Shown here in pieces: positions 55,367 to 64,000 of a stretch of 64,000 nt of DNA (position 1 is the stretch's first letter; every line of letters begins with the position of its first letter). The translations under genes and the position numbers were made by a program. The stretch comes from Tenacibaculum aquimarinum (lineage in GTDB: Bacteria > Bacteroidota > Bacteroidia > Flavobacteriales > Flavobacteriaceae), in contig NZ_JAKGSC010000002.1 of assembly GCF_022478115.1 (NCBI RefSeq), positions 62,001-126,000 on the forward strand. The letters run 5' to 3'. The notes under the pieces were generated by a model, which did not search any database, had not been told where the DNA came from, and worked only from the letters and a program-made list of their open reading frames with translations.

Positions 55367-56650
55367 TTGAAAACCATAAATAACATATTATTAATAGTTG
55401 CTTTGTTTTTGTTTTCTTGTATTTCTCAAGAAAAGAAAGATGAAAAAGAAACACAAAAGAATTTATCTGCTAAAGAAATTTTAGGAAATCCAGATTATTT
55501 AGCAATTTCTTATGGTGGTTATAGAACTAATTCTAGAGATGTTCAACCAACAATAGCAGAGTTGCAAGAAGATATGAAAATTCTTCATGCAATGGGAATC
55601 AGAATTGTAAGAACATACAATGTTCATTTTTCACAAGCGGCTAATTTATTAGAAGCAATTCATCAACTTAAAAAAGAAGATGCTAGTTTTGAAATGTATG
55701 TAATGTTAGGTGCTTGGATAGATTGTAAAAATGCTTTTAATTGGTCTCAAGGAGAACCAAATCATAATGAAGAAAGCGACAGAAACTCAATTGAAATTGC
55801 TACAACTATTTCTTTGGCAAAACAATATCCAGATATAGTTAAAATTATAGCTGTTGGTAATGAAGCTATGGTAAAATGGGCTACATCATATTATGTGCAG
55901 CCAAATGTAATTTTAAAATGGGTTAATCATTTACAAGAATTAAAAAAGTCTGGAGAATTATCAAAAGATTTATGGATTACAAGTTCAGATAATTTTGCTT
56001 CTTGGGGCGGCGGAGATGATAGTTATCATACCGAAGATTTAGATAAATTAATTAATGCTGTAGATTATATTTCAATGCATACATATCCAATGCATGATAC
56101 ACACTACAATCCTGTTTTTTGGGGAACTATAGAAAATGAACAAGAATTATCTAAAATTGAACAGATAGACGCAGCTATGTTACGTTCTAAAGAATATGCA
56201 ATTTCTCAATATAAAAGTGTAAAAGATTACATAAAAAGTTTAAGAGTTAATAAACCAATACATATTGGCGAGACAGGTTGGGCAAGTTTTTCAGGCGGAC
56301 ATTATGGTATTACTGGTTCTAAAGCAACAGATGAATATAAAGAAGCACTATTTTATAAACATATGAGAGAATGGACAAAAGAAGAAGGAATATCTTGTTT
56401 TTATTTTGAAGCTTTTGATGAAAACTGGAAAGATGCTCAAAATCCTAACGGATCAGAAAATCATTTTGGGTTATTTACTATTGAGGGTAAAGCAAAATAC
56501 GTGCTTTGGAATTTAGTTGATAAAGAAGTTTTTAAAGGATTAACAAGAAGCGGTAAACTAATTACTAAAACATATAATGGAGATAAGAGAATGTTACTAA
56601 AAGATGTTTTAATACCATCAGTAAATAAAATAATAGTTAATGCGAATTAA
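55367..56650 (+). CDS. GH17 beta-1,3-glucanase lipoprotein
   Basis: A 427-residue lipoprotein (lipobox LFLFSCISQ) with a TTG start only 3 bases after the phosphorylase stop; the signal peptide begins at this TTG. The GH17 barrel has acid/base E166 in AVGNEAMV and nucleophile E302 in HIGETGWASFSG, plus ISMHTYPMHD. GH17 enzymes in flavobacterial laminarin loci cut linear beta-1,3-glucan oligosaccharides in the periplasm, complementary to the debranching GH30 encoded next. Confidence 0.92.
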   Translation: MKTINNILLIVALFLFSCISQEKKDEKETQKNLSAKEILGNPDYLAISYGGYRTNSRDVQPTIAELQEDMKILHAMGIRIVRTYNVHFSQAANLLEAIHQLKKEDASFEMYVMLGAWIDCKNAFNWSQGEPNHNEESDRNSIEIATTISLAKQYPDIVKIIAVGNEAMVKWATSYYVQPNVILKWVNHLQELKKSGELSKDLWITSSDNFASWGGGDDSYHTEDLDKLINAVDYISMHTYPMHDTHYNPVFWGTIENEQELSKIEQIDAAMLRSKEYAISQYKSVKDYIKSLRVNKPIHIGETGWASFSGGHYGITGSKATDEYKEALFYKHMREWTKEEGISCFYFEAFDENWKDAQNPNGSENHFGLFTIEGKAKYVLWNLVDKEVFKGLTRSGKLITKTYNGDKRMLLKDVLIPSVNKIIVNAN

Positions 56651-56666
56651 AAAATAATAAACACTT

Positions 56667-58142
56667 ATGAAAAATATAGTTTTAATATTATTAGTTGTAT
56701 TAAATGCTTCATGTTCTAATAAGGAATTAGAAGTTAAGGTTATAGAAACTTCTGCATCTGGAAATAAAATGGATGTTATAACTGAATTTACTTCAGTAGA
56801 AAAACCTATAAAAATAACTCTTAATCCTGACAAAACGTACCAAAAAATTACAGGTATTGGTGGCTCTTTTACAGAATCTTCAGCCTATTTACTTAATCGT
56901 TTAGGTAAAGAAAATAGAGCAAAAGTTCTTGAAGCATATTTTGGAGAATCTGGTGCAAAATATTCTTTAACAAGAACACATATAGCATCTTGCGATTTTT
57001 CTTTGAATAATTACACGTATGCACCAACTGAAGGTGATATTGAATTAAAAGATTTTACTATTGAAGAAGACCGAGACGATTTAATTCCGATGATAAAAGA
57101 TGCAATGGCTATTTCTAAAGACGGATTTAAAATAGTAGCATCTCCTTGGACTTCACCACCTTGGATGAAAGATAATAAAAAATATGTTGGTGGAAAATTA
57201 TTGCCAAAATACTACGACATTTTTGCAACTTATTTTGATAAATATTTAGATGCTTATAAAGCAGAAGGTATTGATATTTGGGGATTAACACCTGTTAATG
57301 AGCCTCATGGTAATGGTAATAATTGGGAAAGCATGCATTTTACTCCAGAAGAGGAGACAGATTTTGTTCAAAACCATTTAGGGCCAAAATTAGAAGCAGA
57401 AGGAAAAGGAAACATAAAAATTTTAGGGTACGACCAAAATAGAGCTGGATTAAATGAATGGGTAGATGTTATGTTTAAAGACGAAGCATCCTCTAAATAC
57501 TTTGCTGGAACCGCAATACATTGGTACGAAAGTACTTATAATTATTATCCAAAAGCATTACAATATGCGCATAAAAAAGCACCTAATAAATATTTAATTG
57601 AAACCGAGGGTTGTATAGATTCTGAAGTGCCAAAATGGAAAGATGATGCCTGGTATTGGTCTAAAGAAGCTACAGATTGGGGGTTTGATTGGAGAGAACC
57701 AGAGAAAAAATATTTACATCCAAAATACGCTCCAGTAAATCGTTATGCAAGAGATATTATTGGTTGTTTAAATAATTGGGTAGATGGTTGGATAGACTGG
57801 AATATGGTGCTAGATAGAAAAGGTGGGCCAAATTGGTTTGAAAACTGGTGTGCAGCTCCAATTATTGTAGATCCGGAAAATGATCAGGTGTACTTAACAC
57901 CAATCTACTATACAATGGCACATTTTAGTAAATATATTAGACCAAATGCTAACGTTATTGATGTATCTATTTCACACAAAGAACTAATGGTAACTGCCGT
58001 TAAAAACCCAGATAACTCTATTGCAGTTGTAGTATTTAATGAAGGTTTAAATGAAAAACATTTTTCATTATACTTAGGTGATAAAAACAAACAAATGTCT
58101 ATTAATCCACAAGCAATACAAACCATAATTTTAACTAACTAA
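56667..58142 (+). CDS. GH30 exo-beta-1,6-glucanase-like lipoprotein
   Basis: A 491-residue lipoprotein (lipobox LNASCSNK). A GH30 (beta/alpha)8 barrel with a side beta domain shows GIGGSFTESSAYLL, acid/base E212 in TPVNEPHGNG and nucleophile E314 in IETEGCID. In marine Formosa strains the GH30 of this context removes beta-1,6-linked glucose branches from laminarin, and the same role is inferred here. It starts 16 bases after the GH17 gene and ends 10 before the transporter. Confidence 0.92.
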   Translation: MKNIVLILLVVLNASCSNKELEVKVIETSASGNKMDVITEFTSVEKPIKITLNPDKTYQKITGIGGSFTESSAYLLNRLGKENRAKVLEAYFGESGAKYSLTRTHIASCDFSLNNYTYAPTEGDIELKDFTIEEDRDDLIPMIKDAMAISKDGFKIVASPWTSPPWMKDNKKYVGGKLLPKYYDIFATYFDKYLDAYKAEGIDIWGLTPVNEPHGNGNNWESMHFTPEEETDFVQNHLGPKLEAEGKGNIKILGYDQNRAGLNEWVDVMFKDEASSKYFAGTAIHWYESTYNYYPKALQYAHKKAPNKYLIETEGCIDSEVPKWKDDAWYWSKEATDWGFDWREPEKKYLHPKYAPVNRYARDIIGCLNNWVDGWIDWNMVLDRKGGPNWFENWCAAPIIVDPENDQVYLTPIYYTMAHFSKYIRPNANVIDVSISHKELMVTAVKNPDNSIAVVVFNEGLNEKHFSLYLGDKNKQMSINPQAIQTIILTN

Positions 58143-58152
58143 ATTAACACAA

Positions 58153-59580
58153 ATGGCTAAAAATAAAAAAGGAGTTAAAAATAAAGTACCTATGGAGCAA
58201 AAACTTGCTTTTGGGTTTGGTATGCTTGCTAATCAAATGTTTCCTGCTGCCTTGCAAATCTTTATGATGGTTTTGGTAAAAGGGTTAGGTTTTTCTCCGT
58301 TAATGTGGGGAATAATATTTTTTGCTCCTCGTATTTTCGATGCTTTTACCGATCCTATTATGGGTTTTATTTCAGATAATACAAAATCTAAATGGGGTAG
58401 ACGTAGGCACTTTGTATTTATTGGTGGTATACTTATGGGTATTTCATTTATAGCAATGTGGCAGTTGTACCCGGAAAACGGATTAATGTATAATTTCACA
58501 TATTTCATGGTTTGGTCATTTATTTTCTATTTAGGACTTACCATTTTTAGTGTACCTTACGTAGCTATGGGCTATGAAATGAGTGATGATTTTCATGAAA
58601 GAACTCGTATTATGGCCATTGCACAAATGATTGGTCAATGGGCATGGGTAATTGTTCCTTGGTTCTGGATTATTATTTATGATCCCGATTTATTTGAAAG
58701 TGCGCCAGCGGCTACAAGAGAACTATCGTATTATGTTGCAGCATTTTGTACATTATTGGCAATTATTCCTGCAATTTTTATAAAAAGTGAATCTACCGTA
58801 AACAATACTGATTTTACACCTATCAACAGAACTAATATTTCTAAAAGTTTTGGTAAAATTATTGGAAGCTTTAAAGAAGCTTTTCGTATTAAACAATTTA
58901 GAAAATTATGTATTGCTACTTTTTTGATTTACAATTCATTTATGACTATTGCTGCTTTTTCATTTTTTATAATTGTATCATATTTATTTAATGGAGATGC
59001 AGCTGCTGCAGGTATTTGGCCAACGCTGCATGGTAGTGTTGGAGCTTTGGTTACCACATTTATAGTTATTCCTATTATTGATAGAATTGCGATAAAATTA
59101 GGAAAAAAGAAAACATTTATGCTATCACAAGGTATTTCAATAATCGGTTACATTTTATTTTGGTTTCTGTTTATACCAGGTAAACCTTATATGTTTTTAT
59201 TTGCCTTACCTTTCTTTTCTTTTGGTATTGGTGGTTTGTTCACTTTAATGATGTCTATGACTGCTGATGTTATTGATTTAGATGAATTAAATACAGGTTT
59301 GAGAAGAGAAGGAGCTTTTGGGGCTATTTATTGGTGGATGGTAAAATTCGGATTTGCAATTGCTGGGCTTTTAAGTGGAGTTTTTATGGCTTGGGTTGGA
59401 TATACACCTGACGCTTCTACACAACCTGAAGGTGCCATAACAGGTATGAGGTTGTTTTATACATTTTTTCCAATTATAGGTACATTAGCAGCTATGTTTG
59501 TAATGCGTAGTTATGATATTACTGAAGAAAAGGCAATTGAAATTCGTGCTAAATTAAATAATTCAACTAAGAAAAATTAA
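58153..59580 (+). CDS. GPH-family sugar:cation symporter (inner membrane)
   Basis: A 475-residue protein with about 12 membrane helices. GPH signatures are DAFTDPIMGFISDNTKSKWG and WGRRRHF between helices 2 and 3, and ADVIDLDELNTGLRREGAF near the C-terminal half. It should import gluco-oligosaccharides made in the periplasm so that the cytoplasmic GH149-like phosphorylase can use them. It is last in the laminarin operon and converges on YchJ copy 2 after 28 bases, without a visible terminator. Confidence 0.92.
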   Translation: MAKNKKGVKNKVPMEQKLAFGFGMLANQMFPAALQIFMMVLVKGLGFSPLMWGIIFFAPRIFDAFTDPIMGFISDNTKSKWGRRRHFVFIGGILMGISFIAMWQLYPENGLMYNFTYFMVWSFIFYLGLTIFSVPYVAMGYEMSDDFHERTRIMAIAQMIGQWAWVIVPWFWIIIYDPDLFESAPAATRELSYYVAAFCTLLAIIPAIFIKSESTVNNTDFTPINRTNISKSFGKIIGSFKEAFRIKQFRKLCIATFLIYNSFMTIAAFSFFIIVSYLFNGDAAAAGIWPTLHGSVGALVTTFIVIPIIDRIAIKLGKKKTFMLSQGISIIGYILFWFLFIPGKPYMFLFALPFFSFGIGGLFTLMMSMTADVIDLDELNTGLRREGAFGAIYWWMVKFGFAIAGLLSGVFMAWVGYTPDASTQPEGAITGMRLFYTFFPIIGTLAAMFVMRSYDITEEKAIEIRAKLNNSTKKN

Positions 59581-59614
59581 GATATTATATTCTTTAAGAA
59601 ATTACTTTTTATAA

Positions 59615-60354
<740 letters not shown>

Positions 60355-60504
60355 CTAAAGAAAACAAATCTATTTTCTAATACAAAATGTAATTTGCTTT
60401 TTAAATAAAGTTTCTAGTAAGTTAGGGTAGAGTATAGGTATAAGATTTAGTTAGAATTATATAATAAATTCTCAGAGCTTTTAAATAGAGAAATCTAATA
60501 GATT

Positions 60505-61518
60505 TTAATTTGTAGATTCTCTTATTACTAATTCGGTGTCTAATACTATTTCTTTATGGCTAATTGTTTTATTCTTCTTTTTATCTTTTATTTCTTTATA
60601 TAATATTTTAAAGGCTTTTTTTCCCATTTCAAAACCAGGCTGATTAACAGTAGTTAAAGAAGGTGAAATTACTGATGCCATAAACCAATTGCTAAAACCT
60701 ATAATATTAATTTCTTCTGGAATTTTTATGCCTTTCTTGTTAAATTCTGAGATAGCACCAATGGCAACTAAATCTGTATTTATAAATATTCCATCTACGT
60801 CTTTATGGTCTATTAAAAGTTGATTTGCAAAAAAAGCGCCTTCTTCAAAACTCATATCATCTAGTAAATACACCAAAGAAGAATCATATGGTAAATTATG
60901 GTCTGTTAATGCTTGTTTATAACCTAAAAAACGATCTATAGAATTTTGCGGTAATAAAGGACCTCTAAAGTGTGCAATTCTTTTACAACCAACATCAATA
61001 AGATGTTTGGTGGCTTGGTATGCAGCTTTTCTGTCGTCTATAATTACTTTAGAGCATTGTACAACTTTAGCAATTTTATCAAACATTACAATTGGTGTTT
61101 CTTGTTCAATAATTTCTGTTAAATGCTTATAGTCTCCGGTTCCGTTTGCTAATGAAATTAAAATACCATCAACTCTTTTGCTAAGTAATAAATCTATTTG
61201 TTTTTTTTCTAATTCATAAGATTCATTTGATTGAAGAATAATTACTAAATATCCTTTTTTTTCTGCTTGTTCAATAATGCCTTTTATAACACTTGAAAAA
61301 AAATGATGCACAATTTCAGGAATTATCAAACCAATGGTTTTAGATTCTTTTGTTCTTAAATTTACAGCAAAAGAGTTTGGTTTGTAATTTAACATAGAAG
61401 CAGTTTCTTTTACTAATTTCTTTGTTTTTTTACTAACGTCTTTGTATCCTTTTAAGGCTTTTGATACTGTTGTCACAGAAATTCCTAATTCTTCTGCAAT
61501 TTGTTTAAGTGTAACCAA
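60505..61518 (-). CDS. LacI-family transcriptional regulator (third carbohydrate locus)
   Basis: A 337-residue regulator with N-terminal HTH (LKQIAEELGISVTTVSKALKG), hinge (YKPNSFAVNLRTKESK) and a sugar-binding-protein-like sensor domain (GLIIPEIVHHFFSS, IIGFSNWFMA). It is clearly related to the LacI protein at 21419-22441 along its whole length. It is divergent from a TonB-dependent receptor gene, and a twin palindromic operator lies between them, so it most likely regulates that receptor and itself. The ligand is unknown. Confidence 0.92.
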   Translation of the reverse strand: MVTLKQIAEELGISVTTVSKALKGYKDVSKKTKKLVKETASMLNYKPNSFAVNLRTKESKTIGLIIPEIVHHFFSSVIKGIIEQAEKKGYLVIILQSNESYELEKKQIDLLLSKRVDGILISLANGTGDYKHLTEIIEQETPIVMFDKIAKVVQCSKVIIDDRKAAYQATKHLIDVGCKRIAHFRGPLLPQNSIDRFLGYKQALTDHNLPYDSSLVYLLDDMSFEEGAFFANQLLIDHKDVDGIFINTDLVAIGAISEFNKKGIKIPEEINIIGFSNWFMASVISPSLTTVNQPGFEMGKKAFKILYKEIKDKKKNKTISHKEIVLDTELVIRESTN

Positions 61519-61570
61519 AGGGTGTTTTTTTAAAGTGAATTTTTCTCCTATAAATATAATGAAAATAATT

Positions 61571-61610
61571 AAATCGAAAACGTTTTCGGTAAATCGAAAA
61601 CGTTTTCGAT
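61571..61610. promoter_or_regulatory. Twin LacI-type operator between the LacI gene and the TonB receptor
   Basis: AAATCGAAAACGTTTTCG occurs at 61571-61588 and again at 61591-61608. The second is part of a perfect 18-bp palindrome (ATCGAAAACGTTTTCGAT, 61593-61610). The 20-base offset is two helical turns. The core CGAAAAC is shared with the alpha-glucan operator. Confidence 0.8.
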
Positions 61611-61689
61611 TTGTTTTTTGATATTTTATTGAGCTGTTAATGTAGATTTATCAAAAAAATAACCTAATTTTTATTAAATTCACACTAAT

Positions 61690-64000
61690 ATGAAAAATCA
61701 AATACACTTTAAACTTCTTGTTTTGATGGTATTTTTACTGTCAACAACAGCAATTATTGCACAGTCTACAGTTTCTGGGTCTGTAAAAGATCAAAATGGA
61801 GACCCAATACCTGGAGCAAACGTTCTTTTAAAAGGAGTTTCCCTTGGAGCAGACTCAGATTTTGATGGAAATTTTGAAATTAGAAATGTAGCAAACGGAA
61901 CTTATACATTGGTAGCTTCATTTGTAGGTTTTGATAATTTTACAAAAGAGATTACAGTAAATTCTTCAAATTTAAATATAGATGTTGTTATTAAGGAAAA
62001 CGCTCAATCATTAGATGAAGTAATAGTTACAGGAGTTGTAAATCCTAAATCTAAATTAGAGTCTAGTGTTTCTATTTCTACAATTAATGCAAAAGTAATA
62101 GCACAGTCTTCTCCAAGAACCACTAGTGAAATTTTTAGAAATATACCTGGAGTTCGTGCAGAATCTTCAGCAGGAGAAGGAAATTCTAATTTTAATGTAC
62201 GTGGTGTACCTGTTTCTTCTGGTGGATCAAGATATTTACAATTACAAGAAGACGGATTACCTTTAAATTTATTTGGAGATACTTCTTTTGGAAATTCAGA
62301 TAACTGGTTAAGAGCAGATCGTAATGTTGCTAGAGTAGAGGCAATTAGAGGAGGTTCTGCCTCAACACAAACTTCAAATGGACCTGCAGGAATTATTAAC
62401 TTGATTAGTAAGACAGGAAAAACAGAAGGTGGTTCTGTAAGTACAACAGTAGGTTTAGATTTTAATACAAATAGAGTAGATTTTGAATATGGTACACCGT
62501 TAGAAAACGGTTTGTCTTACCATGTAGGTGGGTTTTTAAGAACTGGCGAAGGGCCAAGAGCAACAGGCTTTAATGCCAATAAGGGTGGGCAAATTAAAGC
62601 CAATCTTACAAAGAGGTTTAAGTCTGGTTTTATAAGAACATATGTTAAGTTTTTAAATGATAAAACAGCAATGTATATGCCAATGCCAATGTTATTACAA
62701 GGTACAGATGATAATCCAACATACGCTAACTTGCCTGGTTTTGATATTACTACAGATGCTTTACAATCTAAATATTTACAAGAAAGTTCTGGTCCAACAA
62801 GTAGTGATAGAAACAGACAATCTAGAGATGTAAGAGATGGTAATAATGTTATATCTAAATCTATAGGTGTAGAGTTTTCTTTTGATCTTGGTGAAGGATG
62901 GAAAGTAAGAAATAATGGTAGAATTGCAATAAACAATGGTGCCTTTATAGCTCCTTTTTCAGCAGGATTTGGTGAAACAAATGCTTTTGTAGCAGGATTA
63001 CCAATACCACAACCAGCAACATTAACTTATGCAGATAATGGAGACGCATATGCTCCTGCAAACGGTTTAATTCAAAATATCCATGTTTTTGACACTACGA
63101 TAGACGATTTAAGTAATGTAATGAATGATATAAAGGTAAGTAAAAAATTAGGCGATAAAGTTGCAGTTACTGCTGGATATTTTACGGCTACTCAAAACAC
63201 AAAAATATCTTGGCAATGGAACTCTTTTTTACAAGAAGTAAAAGGTGGTGGAGACGCAAGGTTAGTAAATGTAGAGGGTTTATCTAGAGGAGGTCAATAT
63301 GCTTATGGTACTCCGGTTTGGGGAAATTGTTGTCAACGTAAATACAACACTCAACATTCAGTAAACGCTCCATATGTAGGTTTAGATGCAGATTTAACTC
63401 CAAAATTAAATTTTGATGGAAGTATTCGTTTTGAAAATGTAAAAGTAGATGGTACAATCGCTACAACAAATCAAGTAGGAGAATTTGATGTAAATAACAA
63501 CAATACAATTGAAGCCATAGAAATGGCAGTGCCAATTGTACAACCAAATCAAAATCAAATTGTTTCAGATGAATATAGTTTTACTTCATATTCAGCAGGT
63601 TTAAATTATAAAATTGATGAAGGTTCAGCAGTATTTGGTAGATATAGTAAAGGAGCTTCAGGTAGAGCAGCAGATAGAAACGGATATAATACAGACGGTA
63701 CAGCAGATGTACAATATGATGAAGTATCTCAGTTTGAAGTTGGATATAAAAAACGTTTTGAAAAAGGAACACTTAACGTAACAGGTTTTTCATCGGTAAC
63801 AGATGAAGCTGCTGGTTTTGAATTACAAAATACTGTAGGTAGTAAATACACAGCTACAGGTTTAGAGGTAGAAAGTGCCTTTAGGTTTGGAGATTTTTCA
63901 ATAAATGGTTCTGCAACCTATACCAATGCTAAAATTAAAGAAGATAGAGGAGGTAATGGAGCAAATGATGGTAACAAACCAAGAAGACAGGCAGATTTAG
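61690..64000 (+). CDS. TonB-dependent receptor (not SusC type), cut by window end
   Basis: The first 770 codons are present and open to the window end. A signal peptide ends near IIAQS. The carboxypeptidase-like domain follows (GSVKDQNGDPIPGANV, DFDGNFEI), then the TonB box DEVIVTG, a plug (FRNIPGVRAESS, FNVRGVPVS, GPAGIINLISKTGK) and the start of the barrel. The plug lacks the SusC signature (SRAANGVILITTKKG), so this is a classical receptor working without SusD. Divergence from a LacI gene suggests import of a small sugar or glycoside. Confidence 0.9.
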   Translation, partial: MKNQIHFKLLVLMVFLLSTTAIIAQSTVSGSVKDQNGDPIPGANVLLKGVSLGADSDFDGNFEIRNVANGTYTLVASFVGFDNFTKEITVNSSNLNIDVVIKENAQSLDEVIVTGVVNPKSKLESSVSISTINAKVIAQSSPRTTSEIFRNIPGVRAESSAGEGNSNFNVRGVPVSSGGSRYLQLQEDGLPLNLFGDTSFGNSDNWLRADRNVARVEAIRGGSASTQTSNGPAGIINLISKTGKTEGGSVSTTVGLDFNTNRVDFEYGTPLENGLSYHVGGFLRTGEGPRATGFNANKGGQIKANLTKRFKSGFIRTYVKFLNDKTAMYMPMPMLLQGTDDNPTYANLPGFDITTDALQSKYLQESSGPTSSDRNRQSRDVRDGNNVISKSIGVEFSFDLGEGWKVRNNGRIAINNGAFIAPFSAGFGETNAFVAGLPIPQPATLTYADNGDAYAPANGLIQNIHVFDTTIDDLSNVMNDIKVSKKLGDKVAVTAGYFTATQNTKISWQWNSFLQEVKGGGDARLVNVEGLSRGGQYAYGTPVWGNCCQRKYNTQHSVNAPYVGLDADLTPKLNFDGSIRFENVKVDGTIATTNQVGEFDVNNNNTIEAIEMAVPIVQPNQNQIVSDEYSFTSYSAGLNYKIDEGSAVFGRYSKGASGRAADRNGYNTDGTADVQYDEVSQFEVGYKKRFEKGTLNVTGFSSVTDEAAGFELQNTVGSKYTATGLEVESAFRFGDFSINGSATYTNAKIKEDRGGNGANDGNKPRRQADL

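Noticed and set aside
62517..62936. Minus-strand open frame of 139 codons
   Set aside because: It lies wholly inside the TonB-dependent receptor gene on the other strand and has no family features; it is a shadow frame.

Overview
The window looks like chromosome of a marine Flavobacteriaceae (Bacteroidota); a Polaribacter- or Formosa-like genome is my guess. The support is strongly AT-rich DNA, SusC/SusD pairs, type IX secretion C-terminal sorting domains, lipoprotein signal peptides, and TAnnTTTG-type promoter boxes. No rRNA, tRNA, CRISPR array, transposase or integrase was seen.

Layout. 1-12.1 kb is ordinary gene content: a tail of an upstream gene, a membrane-anchored LuxR-type regulator, a secreted Asp-box propeller protein, a NUDIX hydrolase, a class V aminotransferase, an M42 peptidase, and an ABC ATPase with a permease fused to an M1 aminopeptidase. 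12.2-36.05 kb is a complete alpha-glucan (starch/glycogen) utilization locus. On the minus strand it has susC, susD (with an inserted starch-binding module), a susE-like protein and a type IX-secreted GH13. A LacI regulator is divergent. On the plus strand follow an MFS transporter, beta-phosphoglucomutase, GH65 maltose phosphorylase, a GH13, a CBM-esterase-GH31 fusion, and two more GH13 lipoproteins. 36.06-60.35 kb is a laminarin (beta-1,3/1,6-glucan) locus with a hipBA toxin-antitoxin pair at its left edge. The whole segment is bracketed by two nearly identical direct copies (about 738 bp) of a two-gene cassette (YchJ-like protein plus a hypothetical protein). The laminarin locus holds a membrane-bound propeller/LuxR regulator, susC, susD, two surface glycan-binding lipoproteins, GH16, a clan GH-A enzyme, a GH149-like phosphorylase, GH17, GH30 and a sugar:cation symporter. 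60.5 kb to the end starts a third carbohydrate locus: a LacI regulator divergent from a TonB-dependent receptor cut by the window end, with a twin perfect operator between them.

How the genes work together (inference from families). Both complete loci follow the same plan: surface endo-hydrolase, SusCD import, periplasmic trimming, inner-membrane symporter, then a cytoplasmic phosphorylase that conserves bond energy. For alpha-glucan the last steps are GH65 giving beta-glucose-1-phosphate and then PgmB. For laminarin the last step is a GH149-like enzyme giving alpha-glucose-1-phosphate. The alpha-glucan locus carries LacI-type operators upstream of susC and upstream of the transporter operon. 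The laminarin locus instead uses a one-component membrane regulator without kinase or receiver domains.

The most unusual points are: the direct-repeat bracketing of the laminarin/hipBA cassette with a probable third, decayed ychJ remnant inside; the SusE-like module inserted into SusD; the esterase-GH31 fusion; the operator set whose first tandem copy encodes the last residues of its own LacI gene; and an unexplained element of about 30 bp shared by two alpha-glucan promoter regions.
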